64,000 nucleotides of DNA from CAZVRZ01 sp964629965 (GTDB taxonomy: Bacteria; Chloroflexota; Anaerolineae; Anaerolineales; UBA4823). Below, in pieces: positions 27,886-36,423 of the stretch (position 1 is the stretch's first letter; each line of letters opens with the position of its first letter). The position numbers were made by a program, and so were the translations under genes. The notes beneath the pieces are model-generated. The model had not been told where the DNA came from. It saw nothing but the letters and a program-made list of their open reading frames with translations, and ran no database searches. The stretch covers positions 23,543-87,542 of the forward strand of contig CAZVRZ010000005.1 in assembly GCA_964629965.1 (NCBI GenBank), given 5' to 3'.

Positions 27886-29403
27886 ATGCCTCGTTTCTTT
27901 CAAGCGTCTCTTACTTCTAACCGGGCCAAAAAGATTTGGCTGCTGTTATATTTGCTTCTTGTGACCGGGGTTGTATATATCTTGTATGCGGATTGGGCAT
28001 ACGATGACCCATACATCACTTATCGTTATGCCCGTAATATCCAACAGGGCATAGGTTTTGTATTCAATTCGGGCGAGCGTGTGTTGAGCACAACAACGCC
28101 TTTGTTTACTTTACTCTTAGCAGCTTTGTCGTTCGTTTGGAATGACATTCCAAAGTTGGCGCTCCTCATCAGCGCATCCAGCCTTGCCCTGGGCGGGGTT
28201 TTCTTGTGGAGCCTGGGAAGTTCCTTGAAAATTCCTGAAGTTCGCTGGACAGGATTGTTCTTGTATCCTATTTTCACCCTGGTTACTGGTACTTTGGGCT
28301 CTGAGACGCCGCTTTATATTGCTTTATGTTTAGGTGCAATTGCTTTCTACCAAAATAAGCGCTATTACTGGATGGCTGTTTTTGCAGCCCTGGCTGTCCT
28401 GGCGCGTCCGGACGGTCTCCTGGTGCCGCTGGTTTTACTGGTTTTTGAACTATTACGGCGTCGTTTCAAAAATCTCCAAGAGCTTTCGGCCTGGATCATG
28501 CCGGCTCTCTTGGCTGGGTTTCTGTTACTGGTATGGATAGCTTGGGCATGGTGGTATTTCGGTTCACCGATCCCAGTCACATTGGCAGCCAAGCAGCAAC
28601 AAGGAGCGATGGAAATCAGCCAGACTTTTGCCGAAGGATTTCTCACGATCCTAGGTTGGTATAATAAATGGCTTTATCTAATGGAAGCAGTGCTCGCTAT
28701 CTTTGGTTTGATCTATGCTTCTTGGAAAAATCGTGCCAGCTTGTTAACTCCCCTGTGGATGATCACCTATTTTGCCGCTTATTCCTGGTTAGGGGTAAGC
28801 CGCTACGTTTGGTACTACGCGCCATTGGTGCCCGGCTTCGTGGTTTTGGTTGGTTTGGGGATTGCAGCGATCAGAGCGCTGCTAGAATGGATCGGGAGAC
28901 AGGTCACGCGAAAGAATTCTGTCTACTCAGCCCCCATTCCTTCTTCCTTGCTGCATAAGGCCGGAGTTGTATTATCATTGGGTCTTATCCTGGCGTTGCT
29001 GGTTGGGCAGGTTAGACAAGTCTTCACGCACAGCCGCCTCTCTGATACGCGCTATCCATTGTATAAAGCGACAGGTGAATGGTTAGAACAAAATACCTCT
29101 CCTGATACTGCAATCGGTATGTTGGAGGTTGGCATCATCGGGTATTATTGCAATCGGACCATTATCGATTTTGTGGGTCTGATCCAGCCGGCGGTTGCAT
29201 TGCAGTTAACTCCTGATTCAACCTATCAAGATTCTGCCACGTGGGCCATCGATCAATACCATCCTGATTACCTGGTCTTACATCGTGGTTTATTCCCTAA
29301 TATAGAGGGAGAAACTGGGGCGCTTGGCTGCCGGCTGATACATACCTTTTCAGGTACATCTACCCTGGATATCTATTCTTGCGATTGGGATCGATCACCT
29401 TAA
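27886..29403 (+). CDS. Polytopic ArnT/AftB-like membrane glycosyltransferase
   Basis: A 505-residue protein with about ten hydrophobic segments. The external loop after the first helix reads YDDPYITYRYARNI, then GFVFNSGERVLSTTTPL, a pattern typical of actinobacterial and Chloroflexota GT-C enzymes resembling AftB-type arabinofuranosyl and ArnT-like transferases. The C-terminal soluble domain has two Cys (GALGCRLIH, DIYSCDW) that could form a disulfide. The start ATG 27886 lies six bases after the rhamnosidase stop, so the two are probably cotranscribed. Donor is probably polyprenyl-phosphate linked; identity unknown. Confidence 0.7.
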   Translation: MPRFFQASLTSNRAKKIWLLLYLLLVTGVVYILYADWAYDDPYITYRYARNIQQGIGFVFNSGERVLSTTTPLFTLLLAALSFVWNDIPKLALLISASSLALGGVFLWSLGSSLKIPEVRWTGLFLYPIFTLVTGTLGSETPLYIALCLGAIAFYQNKRYYWMAVFAALAVLARPDGLLVPLVLLVFELLRRRFKNLQELSAWIMPALLAGFLLLVWIAWAWWYFGSPIPVTLAAKQQQGAMEISQTFAEGFLTILGWYNKWLYLMEAVLAIFGLIYASWKNRASLLTPLWMITYFAAYSWLGVSRYVWYYAPLVPGFVVLVGLGIAAIRALLEWIGRQVTRKNSVYSAPIPSSLLHKAGVVLSLGLILALLVGQVRQVFTHSRLSDTRYPLYKATGEWLEQNTSPDTAIGMLEVGIIGYYCNRTIIDFVGLIQPAVALQLTPDSTYQDSATWAIDQYHPDYLVLHRGLFPNIEGETGALGCRLIHTFSGTSTLDIYSCDWDRSP

Positions 29404-29492
29404 CGCTCAATTGGATAATTTCCCAATAAGCACTGCCCAGCACTCTAAAGACCGGTTCCCCAATTTGTAAATGGATGAAAAATTATCCTGGT
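29404..29492. other. Intergenic gap between two transcription units
   Basis: After nearly 29 kb of genes separated by fewer than 40 bases, this is the first real gap. It has no convincing terminator hairpin and no open frame worth calling. The promoter described next follows it, so the gap marks a likely boundary between the first long operon and the unit starting with the coiled-coil methyltransferase. Confidence 0.5.
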
Positions 29493-29521
29493 TTGACAGT
29501 TTACTAATGAAATGTTAGACT
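29493..29521 (+). promoter_or_regulatory. Sigma70-type promoter for the methyltransferase-wecB-wzm-wzt unit
   Basis: A perfect TTGACA at 29493-29498 is followed, after 17 bases, by TAGACT at 29516-29521 (four of six matches to TATAAT). Transcription would start near 29528. That is just past the ATG at 29526, so it argues that translation begins at the downstream ATG 29559 (or 29556). The assignment is by eye only. Confidence 0.5.
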
Positions 29522-29558
29522 TCCTATGCATGCTAACTCATCCGGCCTCTGGAGTATG

Positions 29559-30455
29559 ATGACAAACCTATTTGATGCTTATTACTATGAATGCGGCTGC
29601 GGCGGACCTTACGAGCGAAATGAGGCTTTCCTCCAACTGTTCGATCATTTCGCAGGGCGAATTGCCAGCGATATTGCTCCGCAGGAAGTCTTAGATGCCG
29701 GTTGCGCCATGGGGTATTTGGTTGACCAGCTAAGAAAGCGTGGCATTTCTGCCTGGGGAGTAGATATTTCTGAGTATGCCATCCAGCACGTTCCACCTGA
29801 CATCCGCGAATATTGCTGGGCCGATTCGATAACGGTTCCTTTCTCCAGGCGGTATGACTTGATTGTATCGATTGAAGTCGTCGAACACATGTCGCCGTGT
29901 GAGGCCGAGCTTGCAATCGCAAACTTTTGCCAGCATAGTGACGATATTCTTTTCTCATCCACACCTTTTGACTACAAAGAAGTTTCCCATTTCAATGTTC
30001 AATCTCCCGATGTGTGGGCAGAAATGTTCGCCCGCCATGGGTTCTATCGCGATGTTGATTTCGATGCTACGTTTATCACTCCCTGGGCTGTTCGCTACCG
30101 GCGAAGTGACGAACCTATGCACCGTATCGCGAAAAATTATGAGCGCCGCCACTGGCAGATTGTCAAGGAGAATTTTGATTTGCGCTCTTTGTCGCTAGAG
30201 ATGCGTCAGCAGCTTGCCGAGAATGATCTTAAGCTCAAGCAGCAGGAGAATGCTTCGCTCCAGCCGGTCGATCAAGCAGAACAAACTCAAGAGATGGTCA
30301 CACTATTGCAGGAGCAGCTCAACCAGAAAGACTCGCAGTTGCGGGAAATCCAGTCCCAGCTTTTTGAGCTAAAGAAGGCGCAATCTGGGAAAGCCTGGCG
30401 GTTGGTGACCTGGCTGCGAAATTTACGCTCGAAGTTTATTCCTCCAGGTGGCTAA
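29559..30455 (+). CDS. Class I methyltransferase with C-terminal coiled coil
   Basis: A 298-residue protein. Residues about 1-150 are a SAM methyltransferase: CGGPYERNEAFLQLF, then VLDAGCAMGYLVDQLRKRG (SAM loop), WGVDISEYAI, and YDLIVSIEVVEHM. Residues about 209-277 are rich in Glu, Gln and Leu in heptad-like order (MVTLLQEQLNQKDSQLREIQ), a strong coiled-coil candidate, followed by a basic tail with AWRLVTWLRNLRSKF. The frame begins at ATG 29526, but the promoter position and GGAG at 29551-29554 favour ATG 29559. Next to an ABC exporter whose Wzt has a glycan-binding domain, the layout resembles WbdD, the coiled-coil capping methyltransferase of E. coli O9a. That analogy is inference. Confidence 0.8.
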   Translation: MTNLFDAYYYECGCGGPYERNEAFLQLFDHFAGRIASDIAPQEVLDAGCAMGYLVDQLRKRGISAWGVDISEYAIQHVPPDIREYCWADSITVPFSRRYDLIVSIEVVEHMSPCEAELAIANFCQHSDDILFSSTPFDYKEVSHFNVQSPDVWAEMFARHGFYRDVDFDATFITPWAVRYRRSDEPMHRIAKNYERRHWQIVKENFDLRSLSLEMRQQLAENDLKLKQQENASLQPVDQAEQTQEMVTLLQEQLNQKDSQLREIQSQLFELKKAQSGKAWRLVTWLRNLRSKFIPPGG

Positions 30456-30478
30456 CCAGGCGCCCTTTAGAATCAGAA

Positions 30479-31639
30479 TTGGATAATGGCGAATTGAAGA
30501 AATTAAGAGTACTATCGATTTTTGGCACTCGACCAGAAGCGGTCAAGATGGCGCCTGTGGTTCATCGCCTGGCTCGGATGCCGGAGGTGGAAAGCCTGGT
30601 TTGTGTGACGGCCCAACATCGCCAGATGCTGGACCAGGTTTTGAACCTGTTTGATATCCAACCGGATGTTGATCTTAACCTGATGGCGCCTAACCAGACA
30701 TTAGCTGGTCTAACCGCCGCTATCTTCACCCACCTCGACCCGGTTTTTGAAAACCTTCAACCGGACTGGATCCTGGTGCAAGGCGATACGACGACCGTGA
30801 TGGCCTCTGCAATAGCGGCATACTACCGGAAGATACGCATTGGTCATGTCGAAGCGGGATTGCGCACCGGAGATAAATGGCAGCCTTTCCCCGAAGAGAT
30901 CAACCGTCGAGTCGCCGGGGTGGTGGCTGACTTGCACTTTGCCCCCACCGAGTGGGCCCGTGAGAATTTGCTGCGAGAAGGAACGCTCGATCAAAACATA
31001 GTGGTCACCGGGAATCCGGTGATCGATGCTCTGCACCTGGTTGCTAGGCAGCCGCAACCTGTAGAAACACGCGAGCTATTTCAAAAAATCGGGCTGGCTG
31101 CATCTGCTTGTCCAGGCGAACCGCGCTTGATCCTGGTAACGGCGCATCGCAGGGAGAATTTCGGCCAACCCTTGGAGAATATTTGCGCCGCGCTCCGCAC
31201 GATCGCTGAAACATATGGCGACCAGGTGCGCCTCCTTTGGCCGGTTCACCTAAACCCCAATGTGCAGCGCCCTGCTTATCAATTATTAGGAGATGTTCCC
31301 AATATCCTGCTAACCGCGCCTTTAGACTATTTGCCCTTGGTCCATGTGCTCAAACGTTCCACGCTGGTCTTGACCGATTCGGGTGGGTTGCAAGAAGAAG
31401 CACCCGGCCTGGGAGTTCCGGTGCTAGTGATGCGTTCGGTCACTGAGCGCCCCGAAGGTGTTCAGGCAGGTACGGTGCGCCTGGTGGGAACCGACGAAGC
31501 CACGATCGTTTCGGAAACCAGGCGCTTGCTCGATGATCCTGCGGCCTATGAAGCTATGGCACAGGCAGTGAATCCCTACGGCGATGGTCATGCTGCCGAG
31601 CGTATTGTGGACGCTCTGCTGCGCAGCCATCATCCTTAA
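30479..31639 (+). CDS. wecB: UDP-N-acetylglucosamine 2-epimerase (non-hydrolysing)
   Basis: A 386-residue GT-B fold epimerase with IFGTRPEAVKMAPVV at the N-terminus, QGDTTTVMASAIAAYY, HVEAGLRTGD, FPEEINRR, VTAHRRENFG, and TDSGGLQEEAPGLGVPVLVMR near the end. All are WecB family blocks. It interconverts UDP-GlcNAc and UDP-ManNAc in the cytoplasm, supplying ManNAc-type sugars. The start TTG at 30479 is the longest; TTG 30494 is an alternative, and neither has a strong ribosome-binding site. In this context it may supply a repeat-unit sugar or, less directly, the nonulosonate pathway. Family assignment is firm. Confidence 0.95.
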   Translation: MDNGELKKLRVLSIFGTRPEAVKMAPVVHRLARMPEVESLVCVTAQHRQMLDQVLNLFDIQPDVDLNLMAPNQTLAGLTAAIFTHLDPVFENLQPDWILVQGDTTTVMASAIAAYYRKIRIGHVEAGLRTGDKWQPFPEEINRRVAGVVADLHFAPTEWARENLLREGTLDQNIVVTGNPVIDALHLVARQPQPVETRELFQKIGLAASACPGEPRLILVTAHRRENFGQPLENICAALRTIAETYGDQVRLLWPVHLNPNVQRPAYQLLGDVPNILLTAPLDYLPLVHVLKRSTLVLTDSGGLQEEAPGLGVPVLVMRSVTERPEGVQAGTVRLVGTDEATIVSETRRLLDDPAAYEAMAQAVNPYGDGHAAERIVDALLRSHHP

Positions 31640-31645
31640 AGAGAA

Positions 31646-32464
31646 ATGATGACTTTTGATTACGACTCAACTGTACGACGCCCGCCTGCATTCCAGGAGC
31701 TATCGGAACTGTGGCGTTACCGCGACCTGTTGAAGCTGTTAATTATCAACAGCATCAAAACGCGCTATAAACGCTCGATGTTGGGCATCGTTTGGACGCT
31801 GTTGAATCCTTTGCTCAGTACATTGGTTTTGTCAATTGCTTTCTCGCAAATCCTGCGATTTGATGTCCTTGATTACCCGATCTATCTATTGATCGGCATC
31901 TTGTTTTGGAATTTCTTTGCCCAGACGACAACCCAATCGATGAACACATTGATTTGGGGCAGCGGTTTGCTTAAGCGCATCTATGTGCCTCGCACGATTT
32001 TCGCCGTAGCTGTATTGGGAAATGGGCTGGTTAACCTTGTCCTGGCCTTGATTCCCTTGAGTTTGATCATGATCGCTTTGAAGCATCCTTTACGGATTTC
32101 TATTCTGGCGCTGCCTTTGGTCATTCTATTAATGGCCATGTTCACTTTGGGGATATCCTTATTCATTTCAACCATTGCAGTTTTCTTTGTGGACGTGGTT
32201 GACATGTACAGCGTTTTATTGTCAGCCTGGTTTTACCTGACCCCTATCATTTACCCTATCAGTATCATTCCGGAGCGTTTTCTTCCCATTGTGCGGTTAA
32301 ATCCTATGGTGCCGATGCTCGATCTATTTCGGGGCGTATTATTTGATGGAGTGTTCCCCACGCCGGCAGCCTGGATCTTCGCTTCTATCCTATCGCTGGT
32401 CTCTTTATTGCTCGGATGGTTCGTCTTTACAAAGAGAGTGGATGAGTTTGCATACCGTATATAA
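31646..32464 (+). CDS. wzm: ABC-2 type polysaccharide export permease (Wzm-like)
   Basis: A 272-residue integral membrane protein with six hydrophobic segments. After the cytoplasmic start comes YRDLLKLLIINSIKTRYKRSMLGIVWTLLNPLL, the diagnostic N-terminal block of ABC-2 polysaccharide exporters. The C-terminal region has WFYLTPIIYPISIIPERF and a final aromatic helix. Two in-frame ATG codons (31646, 31649) follow AAAGAGAA. It overlaps the ATPase gene by 23 bases, as is usual for wzm-wzt pairs. The exporter moves a lipid-linked polysaccharide across the cytoplasmic membrane. Confidence 0.92.
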   Translation: MMTFDYDSTVRRPPAFQELSELWRYRDLLKLLIINSIKTRYKRSMLGIVWTLLNPLLSTLVLSIAFSQILRFDVLDYPIYLLIGILFWNFFAQTTTQSMNTLIWGSGLLKRIYVPRTIFAVAVLGNGLVNLVLALIPLSLIMIALKHPLRISILALPLVILLMAMFTLGISLFISTIAVFFVDVVDMYSVLLSAWFYLTPIIYPISIIPERFLPIVRLNPMVPMLDLFRGVLFDGVFPTPAAWIFASILSLVSLLLGWFVFTKRVDEFAYRI

Positions 32465-33716
32465 TCGTTCTGCAAAAACCGACATGAAACCGGTGCTTCA
32501 ACTGGAAAATGTTTCGGTAAGCTACCGCATGCCGCAAGAGCGTATTTCCTCTTTCAAGGAATATGCCATTCGCTGGTTAAAGGGCCAGATCAAGTATCAA
32601 GAATTTTTGGCTCTGAGCAATGTCAGCCTGGAAGTGGAGCAGGGCGAAGTTTTCGGTATCATTGGGCCGAATGGCGCTGGCAAGAGTACCTTGCTCAAGG
32701 TGGTGGCTCGTGTCCTTCGTCCTACCCAAGGCGCGGTGCGAATTCGCGGGCATTTGGCCCCTCTGTTGGAGTTGGGAGCTGGCTTTGACCCGGAATTGAC
32801 CGGGCGCGAGAATGTCTATCTGAACAGCGCTATTTTGGGTTTTTCCAAGCGAAATATTGACCGCCGGATCGATCGAATTGTTGAGTTCGCGGGTTTAAGT
32901 GAGTTTATTGACGCCCCGTTGCGGACTTATTCAACTGGCATGGTGGCTCGCCTGGGCTTTTCAGTGGCTACGGACAGCCGCCCGGATATTTTGATTGTGG
33001 ATGAAATCCTGAGTGTGGGCGACGCTGAATTTCAAACTCGCTCGTTCGAACGTATCCAGAGCTTTCAGGCCGAGGGTACCACGATCTTCTTGGTTTCCCA
33101 CAGCCTGGATCGTGTTCAAGATATGTGTTCGCGGGCAATGTGGCTGGATCACGGCAAGGTGGTCGCCACAGGTTCGGCTGGCGCGATCGTCAACCAATAC
33201 CTGGGACGGGTGATGTCTGAAGAAGAGGATAGGCTGTCGCAAGAGGTTAGCGATGAACCTGTTCAGAGATGGGGCAGTCGTAAAATCGAGATCGTTACTG
33301 CCCGCCTCAGAGATGGCAATGGCATTGATAAGGCAGTTTTTCAAACGGGAGATCGCTTGGTTCTGGAGATGGATTATATTGCGCACGAACCCATTCTTGC
33401 GCCTATTTTTGGTGTCGCCGTTCATCGCCAGGATGGCATTCATCTCACCGGTCCAAACACCAGGTTAGCGGGCCTGGAATTGCCAGAACTGAGGGGCAAT
33501 GGCACCATCACCTACACCGTTCCCCATATTACGTTGCTGGATGGTTTATATCATTTTTCCCTGGCTGTCGTGAATCAGAATGATACCGAAATATATGATT
33601 ACCACGATCGCACTGTGTCATTCCGAGTGGATAACCGTTCGGCAGAAAGCCACGAACAATATGGTATGGTCACGTTGAATGGCCAGTGGAGCCATCGAGT
33701 GGCAGCCGGTGAGTAA
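32442..33716 (+). CDS. wzt: ABC polysaccharide export ATPase with C-terminal glycan-binding domain (Wzt-like)
   Basis: A 424-residue ATPase. Walker A is GPNGAGKST at about residues 75-83, the signature region reads TYSTGMVARLGFS, and Walker B is ILIVDEILSVGD. The first half also has the KpsT/TagH-type hallmarks LLELGAGFDPELTGREN and VSHSLDRVQDMCSRA. Residues about 270-420 form an extra beta-rich domain (VLEMDYIAHEPILAPIFGVAVHR) of the Wzt_C type, which in O8/O9a Wzt binds the modified glycan terminus. The long frame reaches back to 32343; ATG 32442 with GAGAG just upstream is preferred. The extra domain implies export of a terminally capped polysaccharide. Confidence 0.93.
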   Translation: MSLHTVYNRSAKTDMKPVLQLENVSVSYRMPQERISSFKEYAIRWLKGQIKYQEFLALSNVSLEVEQGEVFGIIGPNGAGKSTLLKVVARVLRPTQGAVRIRGHLAPLLELGAGFDPELTGRENVYLNSAILGFSKRNIDRRIDRIVEFAGLSEFIDAPLRTYSTGMVARLGFSVATDSRPDILIVDEILSVGDAEFQTRSFERIQSFQAEGTTIFLVSHSLDRVQDMCSRAMWLDHGKVVATGSAGAIVNQYLGRVMSEEEDRLSQEVSDEPVQRWGSRKIEIVTARLRDGNGIDKAVFQTGDRLVLEMDYIAHEPILAPIFGVAVHRQDGIHLTGPNTRLAGLELPELRGNGTITYTVPHITLLDGLYHFSLAVVNQNDTEIYDYHDRTVSFRVDNRSAESHEQYGMVTLNGQWSHRVAAGE

Positions 33717-33735
33717 ATTGGATAAGGCGGAAAAT

Positions 33736-35124
33736 ATGTCTGTCCCGATCAAAACGGTGGTGGGTTATACAGCAGACCCATGGGAGAGCGCCTTAGCTGT
33801 GTTGCGCCTGGCTCATCCACTAAAACTGGCGGGGATTGAGCTGCTTCAAGGAAATCAAGGCGATCAGGTCTCGCCGGAACTTGTTTCTCAGGCCGACCTG
33901 GTGGTTATTCAACGCGACTTCCCACGTTTTACAGCGGCTTACGATGAGATTTTGCACAGGGCGCGCGCTGAGAAAAAGCCATTGGTTTATGAGATTGACG
34001 ATCTGCTTGTTGCAGTTTCTGATGCACATCCCAATTATCGTGCTTATTGGGATGTGCTGCTTCCGATCTTGCGCACCATGATCCAGGCCGATCTTGTCAC
34101 GGTCAGCACGCCGGAGATGGCTGCCAGGCTGAGCTTTCTGAATCCGAATATTTTGATCCTTCCCAACTACTTAGATGACTCACTATGGTCTTTCCGCGAT
34201 GTTGCCCTGAGAGAGACCGGGCCAGTGGTTGTAAGTTACATGGGGGGCCAAACACACCGTGAGGACCTTGAGGAGATTGAAAAGGTACTTGTAAAAATCT
34301 CTACCGAGTATGCAGATAGCCTATTGCTGCGCTTTGTGGGAGCAAAGCCGCCGGATAGTTTGATTGCTTTGCCAAACGTGGATTGGGTATCCTGCGATAT
34401 TTTGGATTATCAATCCTTTGCTCATTATTTTTCAAGCCTACCGGCAGATATCTACATTGCGCCGCTGCGCGATACTGCCTTTAATCGCTGCAAGAGCAGT
34501 ATAAAATTTCTGGAATACAGTGTTCAGGGTGTCCCCGGTATATATAGTCGTACCTCGCCTTACCAGCAGGTGGTTATTCACGGCGAGAATGGCTTGTTGG
34601 CCTCTTCGGCAGTCGAGTGGGAAAATGCTTTGCGTTTATTGATACAAACGCCGGAGAAGCGCTTTGAGATGGGAAGAAAAGCGCAGCAGACGGTAAAGCA
34701 AGATTGGCTTTTATCTTCTAATTATGCGAAGTGGTTGGCAGGATATCAGCAGGCAAGAGAGGCGGCGCACTCGCGCCCCCAAGCTTACCCGGATAGCCTG
34801 GAGATGCTCCTGGATATCGCACACACTACGGAAACTTACCTGGATAACGCTGAACAGGCTAACGTCCGTTTGACCCAACTAGAGCAGGCAGGAAAATTGC
34901 AAATCCAAGAACAGCAGCGTCAAATTCAAGAGCAGCAGTACCAGCTTGGTGAACAAGGGAAACGTATCCAGGAACATCAGCGTCAAATTGAAGAACAGGC
35001 GCAGCTCATCGAACATTGGAGCCGGGAATATTCAATTTCCCACAACCAATTACAGGATATCTATCACAGCCGTAGTTGGCGTCTGATGAAAGTTTTCCAT
35101 AAAGTACGAAACATTTTCAAATAA
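33736..35124 (+). CDS. GT4-like glycosyltransferase with C-terminal coiled coil
   Basis: A 462-residue protein. The N-terminal domain has VVGYTADPWESALAVLRL and LVVIQRDFPRF followed by KPLVYEIDDLL. The C-terminal Rossmann domain has VVVSYMGGQTHREDLEEIEKVL and IAPLRDTAFNRCKSSIKFLEYSVQGVPG, with the E-x-small-Gly pattern of GT4/GT-B enzymes. Residues about 386-430 are a Gln/Glu-rich coiled coil of repeated QRQIQEQQ-like units. The protein ends with SRSWRLMKVFHKVRNIFK, like the tail of the methyltransferase at 29559. ATG 33736 is preceded by AAGGCGG; the frame extends to 33679 without homology. It sits next to wzt, so it probably acts on the exported polymer. Confidence 0.8.
   Translation: MSVPIKTVVGYTADPWESALAVLRLAHPLKLAGIELLQGNQGDQVSPELVSQADLVVIQRDFPRFTAAYDEILHRARAEKKPLVYEIDDLLVAVSDAHPNYRAYWDVLLPILRTMIQADLVTVSTPEMAARLSFLNPNILILPNYLDDSLWSFRDVALRETGPVVVSYMGGQTHREDLEEIEKVLVKISTEYADSLLLRFVGAKPPDSLIALPNVDWVSCDILDYQSFAHYFSSLPADIYIAPLRDTAFNRCKSSIKFLEYSVQGVPGIYSRTSPYQQVVIHGENGLLASSAVEWENALRLLIQTPEKRFEMGRKAQQTVKQDWLLSSNYAKWLAGYQQAREAAHSRPQAYPDSLEMLLDIAHTTETYLDNAEQANVRLTQLEQAGKLQIQEQQRQIQEQQYQLGEQGKRIQEHQRQIEEQAQLIEHWSREYSISHNQLQDIYHSRSWRLMKVFHKVRNIFK
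34896..35010 (+). repeat. In-gene coiled-coil coding repeat (about 42-base period)
   Basis: Within the GT4 gene the segment coding for the Gln/Glu coiled coil contains imperfect direct repeats. CAGCGTCAAATTCAAGAGCA near 34916 recurs with four base changes as CAGCGTCAAATTGAAGAACA near 34979, and shorter related units lie between. Such repeats can change coil length by slippage. Confidence 0.5.
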
Positions 35125-35148
35125 CGCTTTATTTAGGAAGGTATCGTG

Positions 35149-36396
35149 ATGAGTCTATATGATATTTTGGCTTGCCCAACTTGCAAGGTTCACCTGGAAC
35201 GTTTTCAGAGCAGCCTAAACTGTCCGCAATGTGGTATGAAGTATCCCATAGTTAATGGTGTGCCGGCGATTTTTCCTGATGGCTCTGTCCCGGAAATAGA
35301 CCACGAGGCAGAGTTAGCGGTTCGTGATGAATATATGCCTTGGGTTAACAGGGTGATCCTGCAGTCTCTCTTGGATGACCAGATTGTTCTAGATGTAGGC
35401 TCTGGTAATATGGCGTTGGATGATCCATGCATCATCCGTATGGATGTCAAGTTGAGTCCGCACGTGGATTTAGTAGCAGATATTCATGCCCTACCCTTTT
35501 TACCGGCCAGCATCGATTATATTTTCTCGCTAGCCGTATTTGAACATCTTCACAATCCATTTCAAGCCGCGCAATCGGTTTACGAAACATTGAAAGACGG
35601 CGGGTACATTTATCATGAATGCAACTTCGTGTATGCTTACCACGGCTATCCCCATCATTATTTCAATGCTTCATTACAAGGCATGGAACAAATTTTCTCT
35701 CAATTCACCCATTTGAGAAAAGGGGTGGCCACCTATCAAATGCCATCTTTCGCCTTGGATACATTGATCCGCACTTATTTAAATAAATCTCATGCCAACG
35801 AATTTCCTCACGGGAAACCTTTCGTTGAATCCTTGAGAAAAATCGTTGAACAAGATTTGATGCAGTATGATATTTACTTCTCGGAAGAAGAAGCATTGAA
35901 TATTGCGGCTGGAACTTATCTTTCCGGTTTTAAACAAACACAACCGGAGGCGACTGTGGTGCCTGCTGTGATTCGCGATCTTTGGAAGCGAGAAAAAACG
36001 CTTCAAGATAAATTTCCGGATGTCAATAATCTGACAAAGATGGAAAATATCCTGGTTTGGGCCAAAAAGACTGGTCGCTGGGAGTATCCTGAGATCGCAG
36101 AATACCTGGATAATTTGCCGCCGTTTAATAAACGCGGTCCGGCTGCACCTTGGGACAGAACGAAAATACATTCTTACGATCTTCTTGATCCTGCCTTTGG
36201 CGCAATCGGTTTTGACCCCAAGAATTCGATGGCAGTTAATGCCCAGGTAGCCTTGCAAAGATCTGCAGTTCCCACCCAGAACAATTCCAGAAATTCCTCA
36301 TTACTGGATAGAGGATTGGCCACCTTACGGACGCAAGGCCTGAAAACATTTTTACGAAAATCATCTGTGTATCTGAAGAAGAAGGTTCTTGGCTAG
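35149..36396 (+). CDS. Zinc-ribbon (Trm112-like) SAM-dependent methyltransferase
   Basis: A 415-residue protein. The first 45 residues carry CPTCKVHLERFQSSLNCPQCG, two CxxC knuckles like Trm112-type zinc ribbons fused to methyltransferases. The Rossmann core follows: VLDVGSGNMALDD, MDVKLSPHVDLVADIHALPF, DYIFSLAVFEHL and LKDGGYIYHE, which are the SAM motifs in order. Residues 180-380 are an additional helical region of unknown fold with several Lys/Glu stretches, and the C-terminus is basic. AGGAAGG at 35135-35141 selects ATG 35149 over GTG 35146. Neighbouring wzm/wzt and glycosyltransferases suggest glycan methylation. The long extra region is unusual. Confidence 0.85.
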   Translation: MSLYDILACPTCKVHLERFQSSLNCPQCGMKYPIVNGVPAIFPDGSVPEIDHEAELAVRDEYMPWVNRVILQSLLDDQIVLDVGSGNMALDDPCIIRMDVKLSPHVDLVADIHALPFLPASIDYIFSLAVFEHLHNPFQAAQSVYETLKDGGYIYHECNFVYAYHGYPHHYFNASLQGMEQIFSQFTHLRKGVATYQMPSFALDTLIRTYLNKSHANEFPHGKPFVESLRKIVEQDLMQYDIYFSEEEALNIAAGTYLSGFKQTQPEATVVPAVIRDLWKREKTLQDKFPDVNNLTKMENILVWAKKTGRWEYPEIAEYLDNLPPFNKRGPAAPWDRTKIHSYDLLDPAFGAIGFDPKNSMAVNAQVALQRSAVPTQNNSRNSSLLDRGLATLRTQGLKTFLRKSSVYLKKKVLG

Positions 36397-36401
36397 GGGT
36401 T

Positions 36402-36423
36402 GCCTATGATTCGCCTATGATTC
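36402..36423 (+). repeat. 11-base tandem duplication of the start site
   Basis: The 11-base unit GCCTATGATTC occurs twice in direct succession (36402-36412, 36413-36423), each copy carrying an ATG. Translation from the first ATG (36406) gives only Met-Ile-Arg-Leu and stops with TGA at 36418-36420, overlapping the second ATG (36417) as ATGA. The GGGG tract at 36396-36399 is spaced for the first ATG. Confidence 0.7.
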
